This document shows positions 17,664-30,761 of a stretch of DNA of 64,000 nucleotides, in pieces. Origin of the DNA: CALKJU01 sp046349355. GTDB taxonomy: Bacteria > Pseudomonadota > Alphaproteobacteria > Geminicoccales > Geminicoccaceae. The stretch spans positions 62,001 through 126,000 of the forward strand of contig JAXMCM010000020.1 of the NCBI GenBank assembly GCA_046349355.1, written 5' to 3'. Under the pieces are notes generated by a model. It did not search any database. It saw only the letters and a program-made list of their open reading frames with translations, and had not been told where the DNA came from. Numbering within the stretch: position 1 is the first letter of the stretch; each line of letters opens with the position of its first letter. A program made the translations under genes and the position numbers.

Positions 17664-18884
17664 TCACGCGTCGAGCAGCATCCGCTCCGGTGCCTCGATG
17701 CACTCCTTCACCCGGACGAGGAAGCTCACCGCCTCGCGGCCGTCGATGATGCGGTGGTCGTAGGACAGGGCCAGGTACATCATCGGCCGGATCTCGACCT
17801 TGCCGCTCACCGCCATCGGCCGGTCCTGGATCTTGTGCATGCCGAGGATGGCGCTCTGCGGCGGGTTGAGGATCGGCGTGCTCATCAGCGAGCCGAAGAT
17901 CCCGCCGTTGGTGATGCTGAAGGTGCCGCCGGTCAGCTCCTCCATGGCGAGCTTGCCCTCGCGGGCGCGCTTGCCGAGGTCACCGATCTTCTTCTCGATG
18001 TCGGCGAGGCTCATCGCGTCCGCATCGCGCAGCACCGGCACGAGCAGGCCGGAGTCGGTGCTCACCGCCACGCCGATGTCGTGGTAGTGGCGGTAGACGA
18101 TGTCGTCGCCGTCGATCTCGGCATTGACCGCCGGGAAAGCCTTCAGCGCCTCGATGCTGGCCTTCACGAAGAACGACATGAAGCCGAGCTTCACGCCGTG
18201 CTTCTTGGTGAAGGCATCCTGATAGCGGGTCCGCAGCTCCATCACCGCGCCCATGTCCACCTCGTTGAAGGTGGTGAGCATGGCGGCGGTGTTCTGCGCC
18301 TCCTTGAGCCGCTCGGCGATGCGCTTGCGCAGGCGGGTCATCCGCACGCGCTCCTCGCGTCCGCCGGCAGGAGCCGACGCGGCGGTCGCCGGCGCCGGAG
18401 CAGGAGGGGGTGCTGGCGCCGGCACAGCCGGCTTCGCCGCCGCGGCGGCGACGTCGGCCTTGGTGACGTTGCCCTTGGGGCCGGAGCCGGTCACCTCGGC
18501 GAGGTCGACGCCCTTCTCGGCGGCAAGCTTGCGCGCGGCGGGACCGGCCTGGGCTGCACCGTCGCCCTTCGGCGCAGGCTTCGCCGGGGCAGGGGCGACC
18601 GCGGCCGGCGCGGCAGCAGCATCCGGTGCCTTCACCGGTGCGGCGGCACCGTCGCCGATGCGGCCGAGCAGGGTGCCCACCGCCACGTCGGTGCCCTCGG
18701 GGACCAAAACCTCGCTCAGCACCCCGGCTGCCGGGGCATTGACCTCGAGCGACACCTTGTCGGTCTCGAGCTCGACCAGCGGCTCATCGGCCGAAACGCT
18801 GTCGCCGACCGCCTTCAGCCAGCGCGCCACCGTCGCCTCGGTGACCGATTCGCCCAGCGTCGGAACCTTGATGTCCGCCGGCAT
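17664..18884 (-). CDS. sucB: 2-oxoglutarate dehydrogenase E2, dihydrolipoyl succinyltransferase
   Basis: This 406-residue E2 core of the 2-oxoglutarate dehydrogenase complex transfers succinyl from the lipoyl arm to CoA. The N-terminal lipoyl domain has its lysine in VELETDKVSLEV near residue 43. A Pro/Ala linker leads to the E3-binding domain (AARKLAAEKGVDLAEVTGSG), then a second Ala/Pro linker and the catalytic domain. The end carries SYDHRIIDGREAV, whose His and Asp are catalytic. A length near 400 with one lipoyl domain is normal for this E2. It follows sucA by 27 bp in the same operon. Confidence 0.97.
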   Translation of the reverse strand: MPADIKVPTLGESVTEATVARWLKAVGDSVSADEPLVELETDKVSLEVNAPAAGVLSEVLVPEGTDVAVGTLLGRIGDGAAAPVKAPDAAAAPAAVAPAPAKPAPKGDGAAQAGPAARKLAAEKGVDLAEVTGSGPKGNVTKADVAAAAAKPAVPAPAPPPAPAPATAASAPAGGREERVRMTRLRKRIAERLKEAQNTAAMLTTFNEVDMGAVMELRTRYQDAFTKKHGVKLGFMSFFVKASIEALKAFPAVNAEIDGDDIVYRHYHDIGVAVSTDSGLLVPVLRDADAMSLADIEKKIGDLGKRAREGKLAMEELTGGTFSITNGGIFGSLMSTPILNPPQSAILGMHKIQDRPMAVSGKVEIRPMMYLALSYDHRIIDGREAVSFLVRVKECIEAPERMLLDA

Positions 18885-18911
18885 GCCCGAGATCCCTTCC
18901 GTTGCGTGGCG

Positions 18912-21770
<2,859 letters not shown>

Positions 21771-21813
21771 GGCCTGCTCGCCTTACTCCAGGGTCGTCAC
21801 GGCGCGGGACGGG

Positions 21814-23858
<2,045 letters not shown>

Positions 23859-23904
23859 CGACGCTACCTTCCGTCGTCGGCGACCTGGCGGGCCGTCAGG
23901 GGGA

Positions 23905-24849
23905 TCAGAGCTTCACGGCGGCGCACAGCGAGCGCACCGCGCCCACGGACTTCTCGAACGCCGCCTTCTCGTCGCCGTTCAGCTCGATCTCGACGATCCG
24001 CTCGACACCACCGGCGCCGATCACGACGGGAACGCCTACATAGAGGTCGTCGACGCCATACTGGCCGGTGAGGTGCGCGGCGCAGGGCAGCACGCGCTTC
24101 TGGTCCTTGAGGTAGGACTCGGCCATCGCGATGGCGGAGGCGGCGGGGGCGTAGAAGGCCGAGCCGGTCTTGAGCAGGTTGACGATCTCCGCACCGCCGT
24201 CGCGGGTACGCTGGACGATGCCGTCGAGCCGCTCCTGGGTGGTCCAGCCCATCTTCACGAGGTCGGGCAGGGGGATGCCGGCGACCGTCGAGTAGCGGAC
24301 CAGCGGCACCATCGTGTCGCCATGGCCGCCCAGGACGAAGGCGGTCACGTCCTCGACCGAGACCTTGAACTCGTCGGCGAGGAACCAGCGGAAGCGGGCG
24401 CTGTCGAGGACGCCGGCCATGCCGACCACCTTGGCCGGCGGCAGGCCCGTCACCTTCTGCATCGCCCAGACCATCGCATCGAGCGGGTTGGTGATGACGA
24501 TGACGAAGGCGTCGGGGCAGTTGGCTTTGATGGCCTCGCCGACCGACTTGATGACGCCGGCGTTGATGGCGATCAGGTCGTCGCGGCTCATGCCCGGCTT
24601 GCGCGGCACGCCAGCCGTGACGATGACGACGTCCGCACCCTTGATGTCGGCGTAGTCGTTGGTGCCGGTAAGCCGGGCGTTGAAATCCTCGACCGGCGAG
24701 CTCTGGACGAGGTCGAGCGCCTTGCCGGCGGGCATGCCCTCGACGAGGTCGAACAGCACGACGTCGCCCAGCTCCTTGAGCCCGGCGAGCAGCGCCAGGG
24801 TGCCACCGATCTGACCAGCGCCGATCAGCGCGATCTTGTTGCGTGCCAT
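23905..24849 (-). CDS. mdh: Malate dehydrogenase
   Basis: This 314-residue NAD-dependent malate dehydrogenase is of the lactate dehydrogenase-like type common in alphaproteobacteria. The NAD-binding start is ALIGAGQIGGTLALLAGLKE. The catalytic loop VTAGVPRKPGMSRDDL carries the substrate arginines, and the catalytic His is in FVLGGHGDTMVP near residue 175. The ATG was chosen with GGGGGAC upstream; an earlier in-frame ATG adds 30 unlikely residues. It is the first gene of mdh-sucC-sucD-sucA-sucB. A candidate promoter lies 65-90 bp upstream. Confidence 0.97.
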   Translation of the reverse strand: MARNKIALIGAGQIGGTLALLAGLKELGDVVLFDLVEGMPAGKALDLVQSSPVEDFNARLTGTNDYADIKGADVVIVTAGVPRKPGMSRDDLIAINAGVIKSVGEAIKANCPDAFVIVITNPLDAMVWAMQKVTGLPPAKVVGMAGVLDSARFRWFLADEFKVSVEDVTAFVLGGHGDTMVPLVRYSTVAGIPLPDLVKMGWTTQERLDGIVQRTRDGGAEIVNLLKTGSAFYAPAASAIAMAESYLKDQKRVLPCAAHLTGQYGVDDLYVGVPVVIGAGGVERIVEIELNGDEKAAFEKSVGAVRSLCAAVKL

Positions 24850-24912
24850 CGCCGAAGTCCCCCGACGGATTGAAAACCGAGTTGCCGGCGCCGGGACGCA
24901 GGCGGCAGCGTT

Positions 24913-24940
24913 TCTATAGTGGGGTCTCCCGAGGGACAAG
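24913..24940 (-). promoter_or_regulatory. Candidate promoter of the mdh-suc operon
   Basis: On the minus strand CTTGTC (24940-24935) and TATAGA (24918-24913) are separated by 16 bp. The CTTG-type -35 and a -10 two bases from consensus suit alphaproteobacterial housekeeping sigma. The predicted leader to the mdh ATG is about 55-60 bases. Confidence 0.4.
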
Positions 24941-24951
24941 GCGACAAGGAC

Positions 24952-24969
24952 GACGCGCTCGGGCGCGTC
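24952..24969. terminator. GC hairpin between mdh and the RTX gene
   Basis: GACGCGC and GCGCGTC form a perfect 7-bp stem around a TCGG tetraloop, 27 bp after the stop of the minus-strand RTX gene and just upstream of the mdh promoter. It would separate the two transcription units. The run after it on the minus strand has only scattered Ts. Confidence 0.45.
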
Positions 24970-24995
24970 GGCTGCGACAAGGCAGCGCGAGGTTT

Positions 24996-27392
24996 CTAGC
25001 TCGTCGCCCCGTCCGAGGCCTTCTCGGCATGGGTCGCGATGATCTGGTCGATCGGCGTGTCGGCGGTCACCCCGGACGGCGCTGTCAGATTGGCAACAGC
25101 CTGGAACGTGAAGGCCTTTCCCTTGCCGTCGACGTCGACCTGCACCTGGATGTCGTTCTTCGACCCGTTGCCGTCGGCATCGATCTCGACCAGGCGGAAA
25201 AAGTCGGCATCGTTTGACACGCCGGCCTGGTAGTCGCCGCCCTGCATGAGCTTGCCGAGGTCGATGCGGTCGCCCTCGGTCCGGTCGAAGTCGGTGATCG
25301 TCTCGGTGCCCAACACCAGGGAGCCGATCATGAAGCTGTCCTTGCCGCCGCCTCCGGACATCACGTCCTTGCCAGTGCCGCCGAAGAGCATGTCGTCGCC
25401 GGCACCGCCGTCGAGCCGGTCATTGCCGGCGGCGCCGTCGATGAGGTCGTCGCCATCGAGCCCCCGAAGCGTGTCGTTGCCGGCCTCGCCCTGGATGCCG
25501 TCGTCATCGGCGCTGCCGACGAGCAGGTCATTGCCGCTGTCGCCCGTGACCAGCAGGTCGCGCACGGCGATGGCAACCTTGAAGGGATCGCTGACGGCAC
25601 CCTTGTCGTCCGTGACCGTCAGCGTCAGCTCGCGCACGCCCGGCAGCGGGTTGACGTCATTGTCGTAGCGCAGCCCGGCCAGCACCTGCTCGTAGTGCTC
25701 GATGCTGTCCTCGCCCGACAGCCGGATCTCGGTGGCACTGACCTGGTCGAGGCGGATGCCGGTACCATCGAGCAGACCATCGCCGTTCGCATCGGCGAAG
25801 CCGACGATGGCGATGCCGTCGCCCGTGCTGGTGGCGCCGCCCAGCTCTGCGGAAGCGCCGCGCATGAGCGCGCTGTCGGCATCGCTGATCTCCGGCCTGA
25901 TCGCGGTCTGCACTTCCGGAATGAAGGCCACCTCGGCCGGCTTCTCGCCGTAGCGCACGGCGAACACGACATCGTTGAAGTCGCGGTCCGAGTCGGGCGT
26001 GATCACGCCGCCGGTCTGGTCGTCGAAGCCGAACACGATGGTGCCGCTCGACGCATCGAGGCCGGAGATGACGTGGCCGACGCCGTCGGGATTGAGTGGA
26101 TTGGCGTTCGGGCTCGAAGGATCGGCGTCGGCGCTGACGAAGACGACGCCCTTGACCAAGGTCTCGATCGTCGAGCCGTCGGCCGCCGTGGTGATCCGGT
26201 ACAGCCGCAGCCCACCGGCATCGTCGAGATCGGCCGCACCGCCGTCCGGGTCGCGGAGCTCCCAGCTGCCGGGTCCCTGGAACAGGCCCGCCGGATTCTG
26301 GCCGAAGCCGTTGGAGACAATGAAGAAGCCGAACTTGGTTCCGTCCGGCACCACGCCGAGCGAGAAGCTCTGGCCAGCTTCGAGCGGACCGCCGCCGGGC
26401 CGCAGCACCGGGTGCTCCGGATCGGCGGTGGCATGCTCCACCTCCGGCGCCAGCACGCGCACGTTCTCGAGCCGGCCGCCGGCACCGATCTCGAACACGC
26501 CGAAGCTGTTCTTGAACTTCGAGTACTCGTCGGTGAACACCACCGAGATCTCGCGTCCCGAACCGACCAGCAGGCTCTGCTCGATGCCGTTGACGTCGCT
26601 CGCCGGCACCGCTTCGCCTTCGCCGATCACCGGAAAGGCCGGCGCCGAGGGCAGCTGGAACGGATCGCTGACGACCTCGAAGCCCACCCGCGTCTCGGCC
26701 TCGGCCCGGATCGCCGGCGCCTCGTTCTCCGGCGGCGGTGGCGGTGGTGGCGGCGGGGGTGGCGGTGGCGGCGGGGGTGGAGGAGGTGGGGGTGGCGGCG
26801 GAGGCGGCGGTGGGGGTGGCGGTGCGGGCGGCTCGGCGCCGCCGTTGCCTTCGTTGCCGCCGTCGTCCGGACCGGTCTCCGGATCGGTGAATTCGACGGA
26901 ATAGGCGAGCGCGGTCGGGCCAAGCGGACCCAGCGGATCCAGGCCGGGGCCGAGGTCGCCCGGATCGTAGGGGGCGAAGCCGGCACCGCCGCCGGCCCCC
27001 GGCCGGCCGGCCGGGCCCGCCGCCGGCTCGGTGGCATCCGCGTCGGCGATGCGCAACAGACGCTCGTCGGCGACGACCTGTACGCTCTGCAGCAGGGTAT
27101 TGCCGTCGACGGCCGGACCGCCCGACACCGACAGCGTGGCGGGGTCGGCGGGGTGGGCGAAGAAATCCTCCAGCACCAGCACGCCGCCGCCCTTCAGCGT
27201 GACGACGAGGTCGCTGCCGGCAACCGTGTATCGGGCCTGGTCCGGATCGAAGATCGCATCGGGCAGCGCCACGTCGGCGCCCGGCCCGACCTCGACGATC
27301 ACGCGCTCGCCCGGCTGCGGCGGCAGGAGCGTCCGGCCCGACGCCGCGCCGGCAGTTTCCTGTCCGGCGGCGCTAGCGCTAGCGGTAGTCAT
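24996..27392 (-). CDS. Type I-secreted RTX protein with polyproline linker and DUF4114 domain
   Basis: This 798-residue surface or exported protein has no N-terminal signal peptide. The N-terminal 180 residues resemble the start of type I-secreted adhesins (RVIVEVGPGADVALPDAIF). An uninterrupted run of 31 prolines (about residues 191-221) follows. A DUF4114-like domain (about 390-480) ends in an aspartate-rich DSDRDFNDVVFAVRYG, probably calcium-binding. A cadherin-like segment and one RTX block of about seven nonapeptides (617-670) come next, then a C-terminal secretion domain beginning ETITDFDRTEGDRIDLGKL. The role is probably adhesion or matrix. Divergent from a ribbon-helix-helix/PAS regulator, it shares with it a 121-bp region with palindromes. 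Confidence 0.85.
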   Translation of the reverse strand: MTTASASAAGQETAGAASGRTLLPPQPGERVIVEVGPGADVALPDAIFDPDQARYTVAGSDLVVTLKGGGVLVLEDFFAHPADPATLSVSGGPAVDGNTLLQSVQVVADERLLRIADADATEPAAGPAGRPGAGGGAGFAPYDPGDLGPGLDPLGPLGPTALAYSVEFTDPETGPDDGGNEGNGGAEPPAPPPPPPPPPPPPPPPPPPPPPPPPPPPPPPPENEAPAIRAEAETRVGFEVVSDPFQLPSAPAFPVIGEGEAVPASDVNGIEQSLLVGSGREISVVFTDEYSKFKNSFGVFEIGAGGRLENVRVLAPEVEHATADPEHPVLRPGGGPLEAGQSFSLGVVPDGTKFGFFIVSNGFGQNPAGLFQGPGSWELRDPDGGAADLDDAGGLRLYRITTAADGSTIETLVKGVVFVSADADPSSPNANPLNPDGVGHVISGLDASSGTIVFGFDDQTGGVITPDSDRDFNDVVFAVRYGEKPAEVAFIPEVQTAIRPEISDADSALMRGASAELGGATSTGDGIAIVGFADANGDGLLDGTGIRLDQVSATEIRLSGEDSIEHYEQVLAGLRYDNDVNPLPGVRELTLTVTDDKGAVSDPFKVAIAVRDLLVTGDSGNDLLVGSADDDGIQGEAGNDTLRGLDGDDLIDGAAGNDRLDGGAGDDMLFGGTGKDVMSGGGGKDSFMIGSLVLGTETITDFDRTEGDRIDLGKLMQGGDYQAGVSNDADFFRLVEIDADGNGSKNDIQVQVDVDGKGKAFTFQAVANLTAPSGVTADTPIDQIIATHAEKASDGATS
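26730..26832. repeat. G-rich tract encoding 31 prolines
   Basis: About 100 bp of the plus strand are nearly all GGT, GGC, GGG and GGA-like triplets, complementary to CCN proline codons. The G strand has many G-runs of three to five spaced by one to three bases, enough for several G-quadruplexes. The tract is prone to slippage, so the proline count may vary between strains. Confidence 0.85.
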
Positions 27393-27469
27393 GCGACAGG
27401 ACTCCGGCCCGAGCGACGAGGGGCAAATAAGAAAAAACTTGTCTACGCGCGTCCGTCATGGGGTATGTT

Positions 27470-27497
27470 GGTTAATCCGCGCACCGCGGCGTTAACC
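27470..27497. promoter_or_regulatory. Nested palindrome in divergent intergenic region
   Basis: Outer arms GGTTAA (27470-27475) and TTAACC (27492-27497) enclose inner arms CCGCG and CGCGG around CAC. The 28-bp dyad sits between the minus-strand RTX gene (start 27392) and the plus-strand ribbon-helix-helix gene (start 27514). It could be an operator for that regulator or for CtrA-like control of both. Confidence 0.5.
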
Positions 27498-27507
27498 AGC
27501 GCCTAAC
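27492..27507 (+). promoter_or_regulatory. CtrA-like box
   Basis: TTAA-N7-CTAAC differs at one position from the alphaproteobacterial CtrA consensus TTAA-N7-TTAAC. It overlaps the right arm of the palindrome and ends a few bases before the regulator start codon. CtrA commonly controls motility and surface genes, which would suit the divergent RTX gene. Confidence 0.4.
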
Positions 27508-27513
27508 GTATGG

Positions 27514-28206
27514 GTGTTCAAGATGGCACTCAATCTGCAGCAAAACGCGATGGTGTACCATGGTGCGTCGAGCTCAACATCGCCCGCAGGCGTGGCGCCG
27601 ATGATCCGCAAGACCATGCGGGTCGGCGAGATCCGCACCTCGATCAAGCTCGAGACCGAGTTCTGGTCCTACCTCAAGGAAGTCGCGGACGCCCGCGGCG
27701 TGCGCCTGTCAGCGCTGGTCAACGACGTCGCCCGCGGCTCGCCCGAGCGGACCAACCTCGCCTCGACCCTGCGCACCTTCTCGCTGCTGCATGCGCGCTT
27801 GCGCGGCCAGTCGCTCCAGGCCGAGCTCGACCGCCTGACGCTCGCCGGCAACACCCATGACCTGACACGGGTCCTCGAGATCTGCCCGCTGCCCTGCCTG
27901 ATCCTCGACCACGACCGGACCATCCGCCAGCTGAACCGCGCCTTCGCGCTCTGGCTCAACCTCGACCAGAAGGCGACCGTCGGCCAGCGGCTCGACAATG
28001 TGATGATCCTGCGCGGCCCCGGGCTCAAGGACATGTGGGAGAGCCTGCGCGAGGGCCGGCTGGCCCGGGGCGGGTTCCATGCGACCTATGTATCGCCGGG
28101 CAAGGTCCGCACCTCCCAGGCGCTGGCGCTCGCACTGTCGGCACGGGCCGGCGGCGACGGTCGCGCCTGCGTGGTGCTGTTCGAGACGCTGGCCGGGCGG
28201 ACCTGA
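27514..28206 (+). CDS. Ribbon-helix-helix/PAS domain regulator
   Basis: This 230-residue cytoplasmic protein has an RHH_4-type domain (about residues 32-98; RTSIKLETEFWSYLKEVADA, then VRLSALVNDVA). A PAS-like sensor domain follows (about 118-225; ICPLPCLILDHDRTIRQLNR is a typical PAS opening). RHH_4 proteins are widespread in alphaproteobacteria and are presumed DNA-binding, usually short; a PAS partner is unusual. GTG at 27514 is used here, but ATG at 27523 or ATG at 27601 just before RKTMRVGEIRTSIK is also possible. No clear ribosome site helps. It is divergent from the RTX gene and may bind the palindrome between them. Ligand unknown. Confidence 0.75.
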   Translation: MFKMALNLQQNAMVYHGASSSTSPAGVAPMIRKTMRVGEIRTSIKLETEFWSYLKEVADARGVRLSALVNDVARGSPERTNLASTLRTFSLLHARLRGQSLQAELDRLTLAGNTHDLTRVLEICPLPCLILDHDRTIRQLNRAFALWLNLDQKATVGQRLDNVMILRGPGLKDMWESLREGRLARGGFHATYVSPGKVRTSQALALALSARAGGDGRACVVLFETLAGRT

Positions 28207-28230
28207 GCCCGCCCGGGCTGCCCCGCCGGC

Positions 28231-28686
28231 TCAGCCGGCCTGGCCGTCGATGACCTTGCCGGGCTGGCCGCCGATCTCGATCTTGCGCGGCTTCTTCTCC
28301 TCGGGAACGACGCGCTCCAGGTCGATGTCGAGCAGGCCGTTGACGAGGCTGGCGCCGGTCACGCGAACGTAGTCGGCGAGCTGGAACTTGTGCTCGAAGG
28401 CACGCTGGGCGATCCCGCGGTGCAGGTACTCGACGTCCTTGGCCTGCTCCTTGGTCTTGCCGCGCACCGACAGGACGTTCTCGTGCACCGAGATGTCGAG
28501 ATCGGGCTCGGCAAAGCCGGCGACCGCCATGGTGATGCGGTAGCTGGACGGGCTGGTCCGGGCGATGTTGTAGGGCGGGTACGACACGTCGCGGGCCGCC
28601 TCCCGGAAGGCGCTGTCGAACAGCTTGTCGAGGCGGTCAAAGCCGACCGACGAGCGGAAGAGCGGCGAGAGATCGAAGCTGCGCAT
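28231..28686 (-). CDS. Hsp20/IbpA family small heat-shock protein
   Basis: This 151-residue holdase binds unfolding proteins in the cytoplasm. The alpha-crystallin domain spans about residues 38-130: YPPYNIARTSPSSYRITMAVAGF is the class A start, and GIAQRAFEHKFQL and NGLLDIDLERVVPEEKKPR complete it. The N-terminal MRSFDLSPLFRSSVGFDRL is the IbpA-type amphipathic segment. The C-terminal IEI supplies the IxI contact. An RpoH-type promoter lies about 100 bp upstream. Confidence 0.95.
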   Translation of the reverse strand: MRSFDLSPLFRSSVGFDRLDKLFDSAFREAARDVSYPPYNIARTSPSSYRITMAVAGFAEPDLDISVHENVLSVRGKTKEQAKDVEYLHRGIAQRAFEHKFQLADYVRVTGASLVNGLLDIDLERVVPEEKKPRKIEIGGQPGKVIDGQAG

Positions 28687-28788
28687 CGGAACGGGTCCTC
28701 CATCGAGCGACCGGCCCTCGCCGTCCTGGCGGCACGGCGGCGGGCCAAGGGGTTGTCACCGGCCCCGCAACGGCAGCCGGTAGCGAGC

Positions 28789-28816
28789 ATGTGGGCAGCG
28801 GCCGTGCGGCTTCAAG
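28789..28816 (-). promoter_or_regulatory. RpoH (sigma-32) type promoter of the Hsp20 gene
   Basis: CTTGAAG (28816-28810) and CCCACAT (28795-28789) are separated by 14 bp. Counted from CTTG, the gap to the -10 is 17 bp, as in alphaproteobacterial RpoH promoters. Transcription would begin near 28782 and leave a leader of about 95 bases. I could not see a clear ROSE-type RNA thermometer in that leader. Confidence 0.65.
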
Positions 28817-28835
28817 TTCCGGTCCGGCCCCGGGG

Positions 28836-30146
28836 TCAGCCTCGGGCAAAGGCGGCGCCGGCGTCGGCCCGCCAGTAGATCAGCCCGAGGAAGACGGCGC
28901 GGGCCGCGAGGAAGACGAGGAAGGCGGTCCACAGGCCGGTGTTGCCATAGGCGCCCGGCAGGACCGCCGCGAGGCCGGCGAAGACGAGGAGCGTCGCCAG
29001 CATGGCGTTGCGCAGCTCGGCGGTGCGGGTGGCACCGAAAAAGATGCCGTCGAAGACGAAGGCCCAGATCGACACCGCCGGCAGGACGGCGGCGAAGGGC
29101 AGGTAGCGGAGCGCCGTCTCCAGCACCGTCGGAATGTCGGTCATCAGGCCGACGAGCGCCGGGCCGGCCTGCCAGAATGCCAGCGTCATCAGCACGGCGA
29201 GGACGGCGGCGAGGCCGAAGCCTGCCCGGGCCGCGGCGCGGAACGCCGGAACGTCGCGCGCCCCCACGGCCTTGCCGATCATCGCCTCGGCGGCGTGGGC
29301 GAAGCCGTCGAGGCCGTAGGCCGAGAAGGTGAAGAAATTCATCAGCACGGCATTGGCCGCGAGGACGATCTCGCCCTGGCGCGAGCCCAGCGCCGAGAAG
29401 GCGACGAACACCGTCTCGAGCATCAGGCTGCGCAGGAACAGGTCGCGGTTGACGACCAGCAGGCGGACGAAGCGGCTGCGCTGCAGGACGGCGGACCGCG
29501 GCGGCCAGGGCAGGCCGCGCCAGCGCTGCAGGACGAGGGCGACGCCGGCGGCGAAGCCGGCGAGCTCGGCGATCAGGGTCGCGGTCGCCGCGCCGGCAAC
29601 GCCCAGACCCAGTCCCCAGACCAGCCCGATCGCGAGGGCGGCGTTGATGGCGTTGGTCAGCACGAGCAGCAGCAGCGGCCGCCGCGAGTCGAGCACGCCG
29701 AGGAACCAGCCGAGCGCGACGAAGCTGCCGAGCGCGGCGGGGGCGCCGAAAATCCGGATCAGGACGTAGGTGCGCAGCCCTTCGGCCACGGCCGGGGCCG
29801 GCGCGAACACGAGGTCGCAGGCCCACAGGACCAGCGGGCTCAGGGCGATCAGCAGGAGCCCGAGGGTCCCGGCGACGAGGAGGGCACGAATCGGCACGGC
29901 CCGCTGCTCGACGGCATCGCGCGCCCCGAGCGCCTGCGCGACGAGGGCGGTCGTGCCCATCCGCAGGAAGCCGAACAGGAAGTAGAGCACGCTCATCACC
30001 AGCGCGCCCAGTGCCGTGGCGGCGAGGAAGTGCGGCTCGGGCAGGTGGCCGACCACGGCGGTGTCGACCAGCCCCAGCAGCGGTACCGACAGGTTCGCCA
30101 GGATCAGCGGCCAGGCGAGCCGCCAGCAGTCGCGGTACGGGGTCAT
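28836..30146 (-). CDS. MATE family efflux transporter (DinF-like)
   Basis: This 436-residue inner-membrane antiporter has twelve predicted helices in two halves. The start (YRDCWRLAWPLILANLSVPLLG) and VDTAVVGHLPEPHFLAATALG in helix 1-2 are diagnostic of the DinF branch. Such proteins export cationic drugs or oxidised metabolites in exchange for Na+ or H+. It is a single gene, 149 bp from the Hsp20 gene on the same strand and divergent from the phosphatase gene with about 96 bp between. Substrate unknown. Confidence 0.92.
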   Translation of the reverse strand: MTPYRDCWRLAWPLILANLSVPLLGLVDTAVVGHLPEPHFLAATALGALVMSVLYFLFGFLRMGTTALVAQALGARDAVEQRAVPIRALLVAGTLGLLLIALSPLVLWACDLVFAPAPAVAEGLRTYVLIRIFGAPAALGSFVALGWFLGVLDSRRPLLLLVLTNAINAALAIGLVWGLGLGVAGAATATLIAELAGFAAGVALVLQRWRGLPWPPRSAVLQRSRFVRLLVVNRDLFLRSLMLETVFVAFSALGSRQGEIVLAANAVLMNFFTFSAYGLDGFAHAAEAMIGKAVGARDVPAFRAAARAGFGLAAVLAVLMTLAFWQAGPALVGLMTDIPTVLETALRYLPFAAVLPAVSIWAFVFDGIFFGATRTAELRNAMLATLLVFAGLAAVLPGAYGNTGLWTAFLVFLAARAVFLGLIYWRADAGAAFARG

Positions 30147-30242
30147 GCGAACCGGTCGGGAGCGTCACGCTCGCGGTAGGCCAGCAGCGGCGGGCCGGCA
30201 AGCGGCGAACGCGAGGGGCTGCAATGTCGCCGCGACTTTGCC

Positions 30243-30761
30243 ATGCTGCGGCGCATGGTCGAGCCCTACGCCATCGCCACCCTGCCGCTGCCGAATGGCG
30301 GTCGCCTCGGCATCAGCCGGCTGCCCGGCACCGGCGGCGACCTCGACGGCGACGTCGCCGTCATCGCCGCGTGGGGTGCGGCGCTCGTCGTCTCGATGAC
30401 GGAGACCGCGGAGATGGAGCGGCACGGCGCCGCCGGCCTGCCCGAGGCGCTGGCCGCGACCGGCATCGCCTGGGTCCACCTGCCGATCCGCGACTATGGC
30501 GCGCCGGACGGCTCGTCGGGCCCGTCCTGGCCCGAGCTTTCGGCCGGCCTGCACGCGATCCTCGACCGTGGCGACGGCGTGCTGCTGCACTGCCGCGGCG
30601 GCCTCGGCCGGTCCGGCATGGTGGCCTTGCGGCTGATGGTCGAGCGCGGCGAGGACGGTACCGGCGCGCTGTGCCGCCTGCGCGCCGCCCGACCCGGTGC
30701 CGTGGAGACGGACGCCCAGCAAGCCTGGGCGCTGGCAGGAGGATCCCGGACGCATGCGTAA
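30243..30761 (+). CDS. Cysteine-based (dual-specificity-like) protein phosphatase
   Basis: This 172-residue enzyme has the P-loop HCRGGLGRSG at 116-125, giving nucleophile Cys117 and Arg123 of CX5R. A probable general acid is Asp84 or Asp89 in PIRDYGAPD. The layout matches small bacterial relatives of CDKN3/dual-specificity phosphatases that remove phosphate from proteins or small molecules. ATG at 30243 is used; ATG at 30255 (MVEPYAIATLP) is equally likely, and neither has a clear Shine-Dalgarno. Its last codons overlap the start of the phytochelatin-synthase-like gene by 8 bp, so the two should be translated together. Confidence 0.8.
   Translation: MLRRMVEPYAIATLPLPNGGRLGISRLPGTGGDLDGDVAVIAAWGAALVVSMTETAEMERHGAAGLPEALAATGIAWVHLPIRDYGAPDGSSGPSWPELSAGLHAILDRGDGVLLHCRGGLGRSGMVALRLMVERGEDGTGALCRLRAARPGAVETDAQQAWALAGGSRTHA

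Noticed and set aside
25695..27506. Plus-strand open frame of about 600 codons opposite the second RTX gene
   Set aside because: The reading consists of reversed codons including a Trp/Arg-rich tract from the proline run; the minus-strand domains are real.
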